A stretch of DNA of 27,428 nucleotides from Boseongicola sp. SB0662_bin_57 (lineage in GTDB: Bacteria > Pseudomonadota > Alphaproteobacteria > Rhodobacterales > Rhodobacteraceae): contig VXPN01000151.1 in the NCBI GenBank assembly GCA_009839535.1, positions 1 through 27,428 on the forward strand. Direction: 5' to 3'. How positions within the stretch are numbered: position 1 is the stretch's first letter; every line of letters begins with the position of its first letter. This document shows positions 1 to 7,377 of this stretch, in pieces. The notes beneath the pieces were generated by a model. That model saw only the letters and a list, made by a program, of their open reading frames with translations, ran no database searches and had not been told where the DNA came from. A program made the position numbers and the translations under genes.

Positions 1-48
1 GCGCGAAACGCCCATCGACTTCGCGATCGAGCGAATGGACCTCCCGTG
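1..48 (-). mobile_element. Transposase-like helix-turn-helix fragment at window edge
   Basis: The first 48 bases read on the minus strand as HGRSIRSIAKSMGVSR. This looks like the N-terminal helix-turn-helix of IS21-type (IstA) or related transposases, which usually begins with G-[KR]-S-I-R-x-I-A-x-x-x-G-x-S-R. The frame is open from the second half of the DUF4209-like gene next door, so an element may have inserted just after that domain. Only 16 residues are visible and the rest lies outside the window, so the family call is tentative; any HTH protein could give this motif. Confidence 0.3.
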
Positions 49-62
49 AACGTGCTCGCATT

Positions 63-785
63 TGGGGCCCGAGATCGTGAGGTGGAAGATGAACCACCAT
101 GCGTAGATCGACGCGTGGTGGAAGAACTGCTCGTACCGCACCAGTCCGCGGGCGATCCGGCTCGCAGATCCGGTCCGTTCTGATCCACGAAGAGCACCCT
201 CGGTTCCTGCACGATGTCATTCCCGAACATCGCTTCAAGGTCAGACCGGTGTTGGCTGAGCATCTTGCCCATCTGAACGAAGTTCTGGAGCCCAAGCTTG
301 TCGCGCGTGGTCACCTCATGCCCCGCTTGGGCAAATGCATGCCGAAGTGAATTCTCGAGTTGTTGTGGCACGAGTGCCGAAAGACTCTCCGGGAGATTCC
401 ACCGAAAGCCCGCCAGAACGGCTCTCGCGAAGAGCTCCTCGTGACCCGGAGGCACCAACGGACTGTCCGCCACGAGATCGGCCAGGTCATCCGGCAAAGG
501 TCTCGTACGGCCCACGACCAGCCCTGAATGGTCCATCGTCATCCCGCCGAGTCCCTGTAGCGGATACGCCTTCATAAGTTCCCTGTCGTTCCAGGATTCC
601 TCCTCAAAATCGGTGACCTCGAACACCGCGGCCAATGGGAGCAACGCCTCCCGTAGCAGCCTGCCCGCTACGCAATCGCGAGCATGCTTGACGAGTTCCG
701 GCCCGTTCGGAATCTCGGTTGCGACTTGACCCGCCTCGTTGGCGGTGCAGACGCTCATCGAGGCGGAACGTCCCCTGGCCATTCT
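63..785 (-). pseudogene. DUF4209-like protein, frameshifted
   Basis: Read from an ATG at 785 (or 758), one minus-strand frame is open down to about position 163 and looks like the C-terminal half of DUF4209 proteins. It has the block VPQQLENSLRHAF (family pattern: I-P-x-x-E-x-x-x-R). It then reaches VLFVDQNGPDLR, where the family continues N-R-x-A-H-G. At that point (about 160-166) the match jumps to the next frame, which reads IARGLVRYEQFFHH followed by IYAWWFIFHLTI, the usual aromatic end of this domain. One extra base would restore the frame. Family proteins are much longer, so the N-terminal part is also missing or decayed in 785-1217. The function of DUF4209 is not established. The gene lies directly downstream of the AbiE pair on the same strand. 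A sequencing error at the frameshift cannot be excluded. Confidence 0.6.
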
Positions 786-1217
786 CCCCGTGCCGGCGAC
801 CTTCGCCGCCGAGGTCATCGACCGGAGATCGTTCCTGCTGGTCTCCTGCCTTTGCGTCGTCGTGCTGGCCAACGCCGTGACCGGGCGACGACGGAGCGTG
901 GGCGACGCTGCTGGCGCAGGGCCCGTTCAGGACGCAGGCCTGGTTTCGTCTGGTCTCCGACTGCCCTCCTGATTTCCGAGGCTCGCATTTCCGCCCGTCC
1001 ACCGGTTGTGCCTGCTCGCGGATTCGGGTCCGGAGCCAGCCTGCGCTGATTCCAGGTCGAAGGGACGGAAGCGCGTCAAGGGCGGCGGAGAGGCATCGCA
1101 CGCCATGAGGCCGACGTGCAGGAGGCCCACACACGACGACGTCCGTGAGCGTCATGGTCGGCCAGTCTTCCCGCATCGCCCATGCGTGGCGTGCCAGGTC
1201 GCCCGAAGCAAAGCGAA
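786..1217 (-). other. Stretch with no recognised gene
   Basis: A minus-strand frame begins with GTG at 1221, overlapping the AbiEii stop codon in a layout typical of translational coupling (VIRFASGDLARHAWAM...). It stays open to 604, but its second half lies opposite the well-supported DUF4209 frame and its composition there is shadow-like. The first 70 or so codons might be the start of a real coupled gene or of the missing DUF4209 N-terminus broken by frameshifts. I recognise no domain here. Confidence 0.3.
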
Positions 1218-2150
1218 TCACATCTTCACGTCGTAGTCGTCCTCCCCTGTCCCTTTCGGGCCGGCAAACGCTGCGAGCGCCTTTGCCAGATGCTCGTTCA
1301 CCGTGTTCGCCAGGTAGTGGACGAACTCCGGACGATCGAGTGTCCGTGAGACGACATCGCGGGGCAGGAACCGGGACATCTCTTCACGGAACCTGCCACT
1401 GGCGACATGATCCGGAAGCGCGCGCCGCATCATGTCCAGGCGGTCTGGGTAGTCTTCGAGCCTGAACTCCGCAGCACGGCTCGCGACCCACTCAGGGTTC
1501 AATTCCGCCCCGTTCTGGGCCAGCCAGGCAATGTCCCAGATATCGCGGTGGCGGATGTTCCCCTGATGCGCGGACGCCGGCAACGACACGAGCTTGTTCG
1601 CCATGATCTCGTCCTTGCTCATGGTCGGAACCAGCAGATCGCCGAGACCGCTTGGCAGAACCGAATAGTTCTGACGGATGGCCTTCGCGTCCCTTGTCCG
1701 TGCTTCCATGGTCGCGATGTCGATCTTGATCCGCTGTCGCGGAAGGTGAGGCCGTCCCGGATCCGTCACCACGCTGATCTGCCACGTATCGACCGCAACC
1801 GGTTGGTCAGCCTCCTTTCGGGGCTTGGGGTCTTTCACGGACACTTCGAGGCCGTAACGGTCGGTCAGGTGGGACTGCACCACCCCTGAAATGCCATCCA
1901 CGTCAGTCCTGGTGAAGTCCGGACCTCCGGTGAAGTCGATGTCCTCGCTCAGCCGCGACGCCCCGTAACAAAGCCGAAGAGCCGTTCCGCCGTGAAAGGT
2001 CAGGCCCCTGAGAAGACCGGCCTTGTCCAGCGACCACATGATCTCATGGTGAACCAGTTCCTTGACGACGACCGGCTGCAATGCCTCCAGTTCCGGCCTC
2101 CGGTCAAAGACGCGTTGAACCAGGTCGTTCAGGTTCACTCTGTCTGCCAT
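1218..2150 (-). CDS. AbiEii-family nucleotidyltransferase toxin (type IV TA)
   Basis: This is an AbiEii/DUF1814-type protein, the toxin of type IV toxin-antitoxin and abortive-infection systems, whose members transfer nucleotides to RNA. Residues 54-59 read GGTALR and residues 68-73 read SEDIDF, the G-G...D-x-D signature that binds nucleotide and metal. Downstream KDEIMANKLVSL and HRDIWDIAWL match the conserved helical region of the family. At 310 aa the length is normal. I chose the ATG at 2150 (MADRVNLNDL) because the upstream ATG at 2174 only deepens the overlap with the preceding gene. The AbiEi-like gene overlaps it by about 47 bp, so the two are translated together. The gene looks intact. 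Confidence 0.88.
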   Translation of the reverse strand: MADRVNLNDLVQRVFDRRPELEALQPVVVKELVHHEIMWSLDKAGLLRGLTFHGGTALRLCYGASRLSEDIDFTGGPDFTRTDVDGISGVVQSHLTDRYGLEVSVKDPKPRKEADQPVAVDTWQISVVTDPGRPHLPRQRIKIDIATMEARTRDAKAIRQNYSVLPSGLGDLLVPTMSKDEIMANKLVSLPASAHQGNIRHRDIWDIAWLAQNGAELNPEWVASRAAEFRLEDYPDRLDMMRRALPDHVASGRFREEMSRFLPRDVVSRTLDRPEFVHYLANTVNEHLAKALAAFAGPKGTGEDDYDVKM

Positions 2151-2691
2151 CTGCAATGGCCTCCTCCAGTTCATGTTCGTCGATCAGGTGCACGTTGCGT
2201 CCGACCCGTCGCAAGTCGCGGGCCGCCGCGCCGGGCGTGGCGATCCTCAAGGGGCGGCCGGTTTCCCGCGTCTGCTTGAGGATGTCATTCACGCTTCTCT
2301 TCGTGTGGGTGAACTCGATCCGTCCGAACGGCGTGTCAAACAGGCCGGCACGGCCTGTTGTCATGACGGTGAGCCCGGCCAGGGGAACCTGCGAGATCAC
2401 GCCATGCTCCGACAGCGCCGATTCCAGGCTGAGATAGCTGTAACAGCCGCGTCGCAAGGCGACCGCGATCCGTTCGAGAAGATGCGGGTCCCGGCGCCCT
2501 GCCAGCGCGAACACGAAGAGCCCCCTGGACACCCGGTGCAGCACGCCCGCGGAAACCAGGCGATCGAGACCTCCCCTGAAGGCCGCGTCCCTGTCTCGCG
2601 GGAACAGCTTGCGCAGATCCTCGAGCGTGAACAGGACCCGCCCTTTTCTTGCCCACTCAGTGAGGGTATTGATGGCTTCAGGCAGACGCAT
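2104..2691 (-). CDS. AbiEi-family antitoxin/regulator (type IV TA)
   Basis: The 195-aa protein begins with a winged-helix-like region (residues 1-60, LFTLEDLRKLF and AGVLHRVSRGLFVF). This is followed by the AbiEi core with SYLSLESALSEHGVIS, LTVMTTGR and FGRIEFTH, the typical order of the antitoxin family. AbiEi proteins bind inverted repeats in their own promoter and counter the AbiEii toxin without stable contact. Here the gene lies directly upstream of the AbiEii gene and overlaps it, the standard operon order. An AT-rich leader upstream (2700-2755) is the likely promoter. Confidence 0.85.
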   Translation of the reverse strand: MRLPEAINTLTEWARKGRVLFTLEDLRKLFPRDRDAAFRGGLDRLVSAGVLHRVSRGLFVFALAGRRDPHLLERIAVALRRGCYSYLSLESALSEHGVISQVPLAGLTVMTTGRAGLFDTPFGRIEFTHTKRSVNDILKQTRETGRPLRIATPGAAARDLRRVGRNVHLIDEHELEEAIADGRQSEPERPGSTRL

Positions 2692-2699
2692 TCCGGTTC

Positions 2700-2755
2700 C
2701 AAGTCAACGTGAACGATACTTTATCATGTTTTTCGTGTAGACTTATGTAACGCCA
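2700..2755 (-). promoter_or_regulatory. Candidate promoter of the first AbiE pair
   Basis: This AT-rich patch in otherwise GC-rich DNA lies just upstream of the AbiEi ATG. On the minus strand TTACAT is followed 18 bases later by TGATAA, a passable -35/-10 pair. An imperfect repeat (ACGA...TCGT flanking ATGATAAAGT) could be an operator, but the symmetry is weak. Confidence 0.3.
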
Positions 2756-3056
2756 CGCCTGTTCCTTTGCAAGGGGATTCCAAAGAGCGCCCCCGGTTTC
2801 GTTGCACTGTCCGTCGCTCTGCCTGAAACGGGACATCTTGACGGGACTTCAGGGGAGGCGAAAGCGGTTTTCTGCAACCATCCCGCTGATTTTCACAGGT
2901 CTTCCAGTCCGGCAACCGCCGGTCAACCCGGCAGTCTTGTGGAAACGTTCTGGTCCGGTTTCACTCCAAGCAGCTGGAAGGCCCGTTTCTGGACCGGGGT
3001 CGACGAGGTCGGCGAGAAGCCGAAGGTCTGCCATCGCGTGCGGACCCGCCGCCTCG

Positions 3057-3440
3057 GATTTCGATGCGGAAGACTTCCGGAACGCCTGCGAGAAGGCAGG
3101 CATTCTCCATGATCCCAAGGGACTGATTGGCGACGAGGATGAATACATCCAGATCGTCCGGCCGGGCATCCTCTCTCTGCCCCACGGTTTCAGGACAACG
3201 GAAATCGACCGCTACGGCCATCTCGTCGCGGAGAGGCCCCCCGCCGAGCTGATCGTCGCGTCCAAGCTGTCGCGCGGCAGCGATACGGATCTGGAGGATG
3301 CCGCATGGTGGGTCGCGAACGCCGGCCTGTCTCTGCAGGCGGTCGAGAACGCGATCAGGGAACTCCCCAGGAAGACGGACCGCGAGACCGCGGACGAAAA
3401 CCTGATCTTCCTGAAGCTCAGCCACTCCGGGGAGGATTGA
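3057..3440 (+). pseudogene. DUF6036-like nucleotidyltransferase, C-terminal part only
   Basis: From about 3057 the frame reads DFDAEDFRNACEKAGI, IQIVRPGILSLPHGF, PPAELIVASKLSRG and DTDLEDAAWWV. This resembles the C-terminal half of DUF6036-type nucleotidyltransferase-like proteins (lysine in the A-x-K motif, then D-x-E-D), often found in toxin-antitoxin loci. The G-G and D-x-D catalytic block that should precede it is missing. The frame upstream (2802-3056) is rich in Arg/Ser/Pro and has no resemblance to the family. I therefore read it as a remnant that lost its active site, although an alternative start cannot be excluded. A small gene follows 4 bp after the stop. Confidence 0.5.
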
Positions 3441-3444
3441 TTCC

Positions 3445-3786
3445 GTGAGCCGCAGCAAGCGGACGCTCCGCGTCATGGCGGAAGACGCCCTGACCGGGGG
3501 AAAGGTGTTCTCCGTCATGGCGCAGCGTGACTGGGAGCTTCTCCACGAGATCGCCCGCTACATCAGGGACGACGTCGACCCTGCCCTGGCGTTGACGGAC
3601 CCTTCGAGGTACCGGCTGCTGCGCGAGGCCGTGACCCGCTGTCACGTGCAGGGCCTCACCCGCATGACCCCGGAACGGGTCCGGGCGGTCACCGGGTGGA
3701 CGCCCGAAGACGTCCGTCCGCCGGCCTCGTCCGGCGGACGAAAGCCGGAGGCCACGGAAGAACCTGAAGGCGTTTCCGTGCCGTGA
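3445..3786 (+). CDS. Small hypothetical protein
   Basis: This is a 113-aa frame with a GTG start 4 bp after the preceding stop, so it is probably co-transcribed with that gene. The sequence is moderately charged with no membrane segment. Residues 25-75 look helical (WELLHEIARYIRDDVDP, YRLLREAVTRC), and the last 20 residues are a Pro/Gly/Glu-rich tail. I do not recognise a family. Its position after a toxin-like nucleotidyltransferase remnant suggests a former partner, but that is inference. It could equally be an orphan fragment. Confidence 0.45.
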   Translation: MSRSKRTLRVMAEDALTGGKVFSVMAQRDWELLHEIARYIRDDVDPALALTDPSRYRLLREAVTRCHVQGLTRMTPERVRAVTGWTPEDVRPPASSGGRKPEATEEPEGVSVP

Positions 3787-4029
3787 TGCCCGTCTTTGCA
3801 AGGCGGGCGGTCCCTTCCGTCCGATCATGGCTTGCTTCGACACGTCAGCCCAATCGCGTGGAAGGACGTCATCCTCTGCAGGCTGAACGGGACGCCAGGA
3901 TTGGCACCTGGTCCTGAGCGTGTCTCCGGATCATCGGGCCGACCCCCAGCGGCCTGGCTTTCAGCTGAGGCGCTCCACGATGCGGGCAGCAGTTCGATCA
4001 CGGGGACTTTCCGCTTCCATGGAAACCGG

Positions 4030-4162
4030 GAACCACCAGGATCTGCGGGGTCACGTGACTGACTGGTCTTGTCACCGCCCTGCCTGATTCATTCGATATT
4101 GCCGCAGCCAACCCGGGTTTCGATGCGTCCATATCAATTGACCCCGCAGATCCTGGTGGTTC
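4030..4162. repeat. 24-bp perfect inverted repeat around an 85-bp core
   Basis: The arm at 4030-4053 (starts GAACCACCAGGATCTG) is the exact reverse complement of the arm at 4139-4162. The 85-bp core carries no open frame. This could be a small non-autonomous element, a leftover pair of transposon ends, or a long stem-loop RNA. No target-site duplication was obvious immediately outside the arms. Confidence 0.75.
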
Positions 4163-4472
4163 GCCGTTGCACGGCTGACGGCTGCAGCCCTCGCGAGGCG
4201 GACTTCGCGTCTGCGGCCGCGCTTTGCGCCGAGGTCACCCGTGCACCGTGACCCTGCCAAACCGGACTCGCCTTGTCATCCGGCTTTCGGACGAAGGTCG
4301 CAACGAAGCGCAGGACGGGATCAGCCGTGCGCTTCAGTGGCCGAACCCGCGCGCGTCCAAGCCCAATCTCGACCTTCGCGGAAGGACGTGATAGCCTCCG
4401 GCTTGCTTGGACAGCTCGTCAGTTTTCGTGTCGTGCAAGGGCGCCCGAAAGCCCGTGAGAAGGAAAGGCCAC

Positions 4473-4478
4473 AGGAGG
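4473..4478 (+). promoter_or_regulatory. Shine-Dalgarno AGGAGG deciding the Uma2 start
   Basis: A perfect AGGAGG sits 9 bases before the GTG at 4488. This supports GTG as the true start over the ATG at 4407 in the same frame, whose extra 27 residues are Arg/Lys-rich and unlike the family. Confidence 0.7.
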
Positions 4479-4487
4479 AGACCGACC

Positions 4488-5102
4488 GTGACGGCGCAGG
4501 CCAGACGCAAGAAAACCGATCGGGCGACCTACCAGGACGTGCTGGACACTCCGCCCCACATGGTCGCCGAGGTGATCGCCGGAACCCTCCACACCCATCC
4601 GAGGCCGGCCATGCGGCATGCCTGGGCCAGTTCCGGAATCGGCGCCAAGATCAATCCGCCGTTCAACTATGGCGATGGCGGCCCGGGCGGCTGGTGGATC
4701 ATCGACGAGCCCGAGCTGCACCTGGGCGAGGACATCGTGGTGCCCGACCTTGCCGGCTGGCGGCGCGAGACGATGCCCGAGTACCCTGACGCGGCGTATT
4801 GCACGATCGCGCCGGACTGGGCCTGCGAGGTGCTCTCGCCGTCCACGCGGCGGCTGGACCAGGGCGAGAAGCGGGACCTGTATGCTCGCGAGGGTGTCCG
4901 CCATCTCTGGTTCGTCGATCCCGATGCACGGACGTTCGAAGCCTTCGAGCTGCGCGAGGGGCGGTGGCCGCTGCTGGCGACCCTTGTCGGCAACGCGTCG
5001 GTCTCGCTCCCCCCCTTCGACGCCATCGCCTTCCCGCTCGACGCACTCTGGCCCGACGTGGTCTCGGGTACGGGAAACGTCGATGTCGGGGAAGGGTCCT
5101 GA
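4488..5102 (+). CDS. Uma2-family (DUF820) endonuclease-like protein
   Basis: A 204-aa protein of the Uma2/DUF820 family, which has the PD-(D/E)XK restriction-endonuclease fold. These genes are often numerous in cyanobacteria and other genomes, and their biological role is not settled. Visible active-site candidates are D87 in VVPDLAGWR, E114 in CEVLSPST and K128 in QGEKRDLY, followed by the typical VRHLWFVDP strand. The length is normal and the frame intact. The start is a GTG fixed by AGGAGG. No partner gene is adjacent. It stands alone between an inverted repeat and a resolvase tail, consistent with an accessory gene that arrived by transfer. Confidence 0.85.
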   Translation: MTAQARRKKTDRATYQDVLDTPPHMVAEVIAGTLHTHPRPAMRHAWASSGIGAKINPPFNYGDGGPGGWWIIDEPELHLGEDIVVPDLAGWRRETMPEYPDAAYCTIAPDWACEVLSPSTRRLDQGEKRDLYAREGVRHLWFVDPDARTFEAFELREGRWPLLATLVGNASVSLPPFDAIAFPLDALWPDVVSGTGNVDVGEGS

Positions 5103-5203
5103 ACCACAGGAAGTGAACGGTCGATCACCGGATTTCCAGCCAGAAAGGCCCCATCGGATTGCACGTAGAACCACGCCAAGGAGCAACGGACCGGCAAGGG
5201 CGG

Positions 5204-5470
5204 CTAAGGTCTGGTTTCCTGAATCACCCCGTACGCGGTTGATTTTCCTGTCCCGAGGTGTCTTGCGGCCTTGGTGACGGAAGCTTCGTTGTCGACGAGC
5301 TCCCGCAGGGCTGTGACCGTATCTGCATGAAGCGGCGGCCCACCCGGTGTGCGGCCGCACATTTTGGTGGCGAGAAGGCCAGCCTTGGCTCGCTCAGAAA
5401 TCAGCCGTCTCGCGGAATGCGCGATTGCGGCCAACACATGAAACGCCAGTTCTCCCGCCGCCGAATCAGT
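5204..5470 (-). pseudogene. Serine resolvase, C-terminal tail only
   Basis: The minus-strand frame reads ELAFHVLAAIAHSARRLISE, then RAKAGL, then a helix-turn-helix block ending in AARHLGTGKSTAYGVI. This is the C-terminal end of a Tn3-type resolvase/invertase: the F-x-x-L-A-x-x-A-x-x-E-R-x-L-I-x-E-R helix followed by the DNA-binding domain. The catalytic N-terminal domain with its serine is absent; an in-frame stop lies just upstream at about 5478. It overlaps the end of the next upstream minus-strand frame, which appears to read through resolvase DNA in a different phase. It is one of four resolvase fragments in this window. Confidence 0.75.
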
Positions 5471-5679
5471 TGGTCACGCGAAATTCGGATCCGAAGCAGG
5501 TTGCCAGCGAGAATCTCGTTCATCGCCTCGGCAAGTGCCTCGATCTTGGTCGACCGCTCCCGGATGATCGCGCGTTCCTCTATAGGCTCAAGATTGACCA
5601 AACCGTGGGCGACATCATTGCAAGGGCGAACCAGCTCATCGGCTTGATCCAACGCACCCTCCAGCTCCTTTCCGTTCAT
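5401..5679 (-). CDS. Small hypothetical protein downstream of DUF3800 gene
   Basis: A 92-aa frame starting at ATG 5679 (MNGKELEGALDQADEL) lies 67 bp downstream of the DUF3800 gene on the same strand. Residues 1-65 look like a helical, charged protein (ERAIIRERSTKIEALAEAMN). The last 20 or so residues (NWRFMCWPQSRIPRDG) are encoded by DNA whose other frame is the resolvase tail. The natural C-terminus was therefore probably lost when the resolvase fragment arrived. I recognise no family. Its position suggests it was the partner of the DUF3800 gene. Confidence 0.4.
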   Translation of the reverse strand: MNGKELEGALDQADELVRPCNDVAHGLVNLEPIEERAIIRERSTKIEALAEAMNEILAGNLLRIRISRDQLIRRRENWRFMCWPQSRIPRDG

Positions 5680-5746
5680 GCCCTTTGCCGAACAGCCGCC
5701 GACCCTGGTCAAGCAGGCATCGTACGCCGTGGGGCGCCTGTAGCTG

Positions 5747-6491
5747 TCAGTTGCGGAGACCGCTGCGCCGGCAAACGCTGTGCAGCCGGTACTGGAAGTG
5801 CTTCCGGAACACTTCGTTTTCCGGAAATCCTTCGGGGTCCACCCAATGTGTGCCAAGGCGGCCAACCAAGCCGGCAATCCAGTCAGCAGCTTGCAGGATC
5901 TGGTATCGGTGACCTTCCAACTGAAACGGAGGTTCGATCAGGGTGCGGCGAGGTTGGGGTCCGCCGAACATGGTGCGTGACGCTTCGGTAATCAGCGCTT
6001 CGCGTTGGTCGTGCTCGTCGAGCGCCAAAACGAAGATTGGTCGTTGGAGTGCAGTCCTTGGCGCAGAATTCATCCAGCCGCCTGATGGCCTCGCTGAGTA
6101 TTCTCCGATAGAGCAGGTTCGAATTGTGGCTGGCGACAGGCGCAGTCTTTTCGATTCCGACATAGAACACGAACCCGTCGATTGCAGCAATCTTGTTGAA
6201 CAGGCGATTCGTGAACTTGCGGAGTTCGGGATAGGTCGAGATGTTCCTGGCGGTGTACAGGCTCGAACCCTTTTTCTCCCACAAGGCGGGGTGCTCCCCG
6301 GACTGGGCGATTTCGTATTCCAGCAATTGGCACTTTCGCTGAAAGAACCATGTCGCAAACCCTCTGACCTCGTCGAGTGGCAAGACGATGTCGGCAAGAC
6401 CGAATACCGGGCTGTCATTGTGCTTGGGATGCGTCCGGGCGACGTAAGGGCCGATATGCCCGAACTCGTCGAGATATGCGATATAGGTCAC
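5747..6491 (-). pseudogene. DUF3800 protein gene, frameshifted
   Basis: The N-terminal part starts at GTG 6491 (VTYIAYLDEFGHIG), the hallmark Y-x-D-E-F/S-G strand of DUF3800, a family with an RNase H-like fold. It runs in one frame to about 6045. The C-terminal part continues in the next frame with FVLALDEHDQREAL, then GHRYQILQAADWIAGLVGRL, the second acidic and Q-x-A-D motifs of the family, ending at 5747. The switch point lies around 6040-6055, so one base gained or lost splits the gene. Joined, the product would be about 245 aa, a normal length. The molecular function of DUF3800 is unproven. The leader upstream carries a strong hairpin. A sequencing error is possible because both halves look otherwise well kept. 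Confidence 0.8.
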
Positions 6492-6515
6492 CGGTTCTCG
6501 GCCGTTCCAGATGCA

Positions 6516-6545
6516 CGAAAGCCCGCGCCGGAGCGCGGGCCTCGG
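6516..6545 (-). ncRNA. GC hairpin in the leader of the DUF3800 gene
   Basis: GCCCGCGC-CGGA-GCGCGGGC at 6521-6540 is a perfect 8-bp stem with a 4-base loop. On the minus strand it is followed by TTTCG and then, 30 bases later, by the GTG start of the DUF3800 gene. A second small stem, GCAAGC-TAG-GCTTGC, lies at about 6553-6567. Structured RNAs (the DUF3800 motifs) have been described upstream of DUF3800 genes, and this leader may be one. It could also be an ordinary terminator of an upstream transcript, although no minus-strand gene lies immediately upstream. Confidence 0.4.
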
Positions 6546-6639
6546 AATGAAGGCAAGCTAGGCTTGCGTTTCGCAGGGAAATTTAGGGACCAGTAGGCGG
6601 GCTGTCAACGGGTTGTTTCGGCTCGTTTTGGCGTTCGTC

Positions 6640-6878
6640 GAATAGCGTGGGCCCACCATCCGGACGCCATCCTGCTCACCGGCGATCGCTTGCTGCGGCG
6701 AGTTGCGGGAGACAACGGGACCAAAGCACATGGCACTCTCGGGGGGGTCGATCAGCTTCTGAAGGAGGGCCTTTGCGATCCCGCGCTGCTTGGAACTGCG
6801 CTAACGCTCTGGCGGGACGACAAGGCCGTCTTCTTGCCAAATCAGCTCATAGACAACCTGCTGCGCCATCTGCGATAG
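6640..6878 (+). pseudogene. PIN-domain protein, C-terminal remnant
   Basis: The plus-strand frame reads DAILLTGDRLLRRVA, then HGTLGGVDQLLKEGLCDPALLG, then LPNQLIDNLLRHLR before the stop at 6878. This matches the end of PIN-domain toxin-like proteins: the L-x-T-G-D-x-x-L-R motif holding the last acidic residue, then H-G-x-L-x-x-x-D-x-x-x-x-x-G. The same motif order is seen in the full-length PIN gene at 16161-16652 (SGDRTLRELA, HGVLWLLDRM). The N-terminal two thirds, with three of the four acidic residues, is missing, and only about 60 codons remain. The 5' part was lost at or before about 6640. Confidence 0.65.
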
Positions 6879-7377
6879 CGGCCATGTGCCATTCTTCCGG
6901 TTTAAGGTGAGGTGGAGCCAATAGCCCCCAGGAAGTCTCGATCTCCTGCATCACCATCAGCCAACGAACGCAACATTTCTGGCTTTCATTATTGAACAAT
7001 ACAGGAACATACGGCAAGTCGCGGATCGTGGATGGTGACGTGACGCTGGGCGGTCACGTCGCAATCGACATGACGCGGGATGCAAGGAAGACGCCATGGA
7101 CGAATTGAGCGGGCGCCCGTGGAGCGATGCATGGTACGGGGTCTCGTCGAACCCGACACTTTGCTCCAGAAGCGCGCCGGCGGCGGAGGCCGGCAATTCT
7201 CGCCCGAGGCCCGAGGATGCGCGACGCTTCGACGGCCTCGAGACGGGCATGCTGCCCGTGGCCTGTCGACGGAGACGTAAAATGAGCGGGATTGCTGCTT
7301 GCCGAACTGTTGGCCAAGTCGCTGGAATTTGGTTCAAAATGAACTGCTGACTCTGCGCAAGTTGCTTTTGTGGCGAA
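6879..7377. other. Intergenic stretch with nothing recognised
   Basis: About 500 bases between the PIN remnant and the end of the sulfatase gene. Short open frames on both strands (for example 7080-7280) show no domain or good start site. Less GC-rich patches occur near 6985-7010 and 7310-7370. No hairpin strong enough to call a terminator for the sulfatase operon was seen by eye. Confidence 0.4.

Larger units (their letters stand above)
3787..4487. other. Intergenic stretch holding an inverted repeat
   Basis: About 700 bases without a convincing gene; the short open frames here have no recognisable domain. The only clear structure is the 24-bp perfect inverted repeat listed separately, and near the end the Shine-Dalgarno sequence of the Uma2 gene. 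Confidence 0.5.

Noticed and set aside
604..1221. The full 205-codon minus-strand frame as a single gene
   Set aside because: Its second half overlaps the DUF4209 frame, which has family motifs; only its first third could be real.
2802..3056. N-terminal 85 codons of the DUF6036-like frame as part of the protein
   Set aside because: Arg/Ser/Pro-rich, without the expected G-G and D-x-D motifs, and without a convincing ribosome-binding site.
4419..5360. A 313-codon open frame on the minus strand
   Set aside because: Opposite the Uma2 gene, whose motifs and Shine-Dalgarno sequence are clear.
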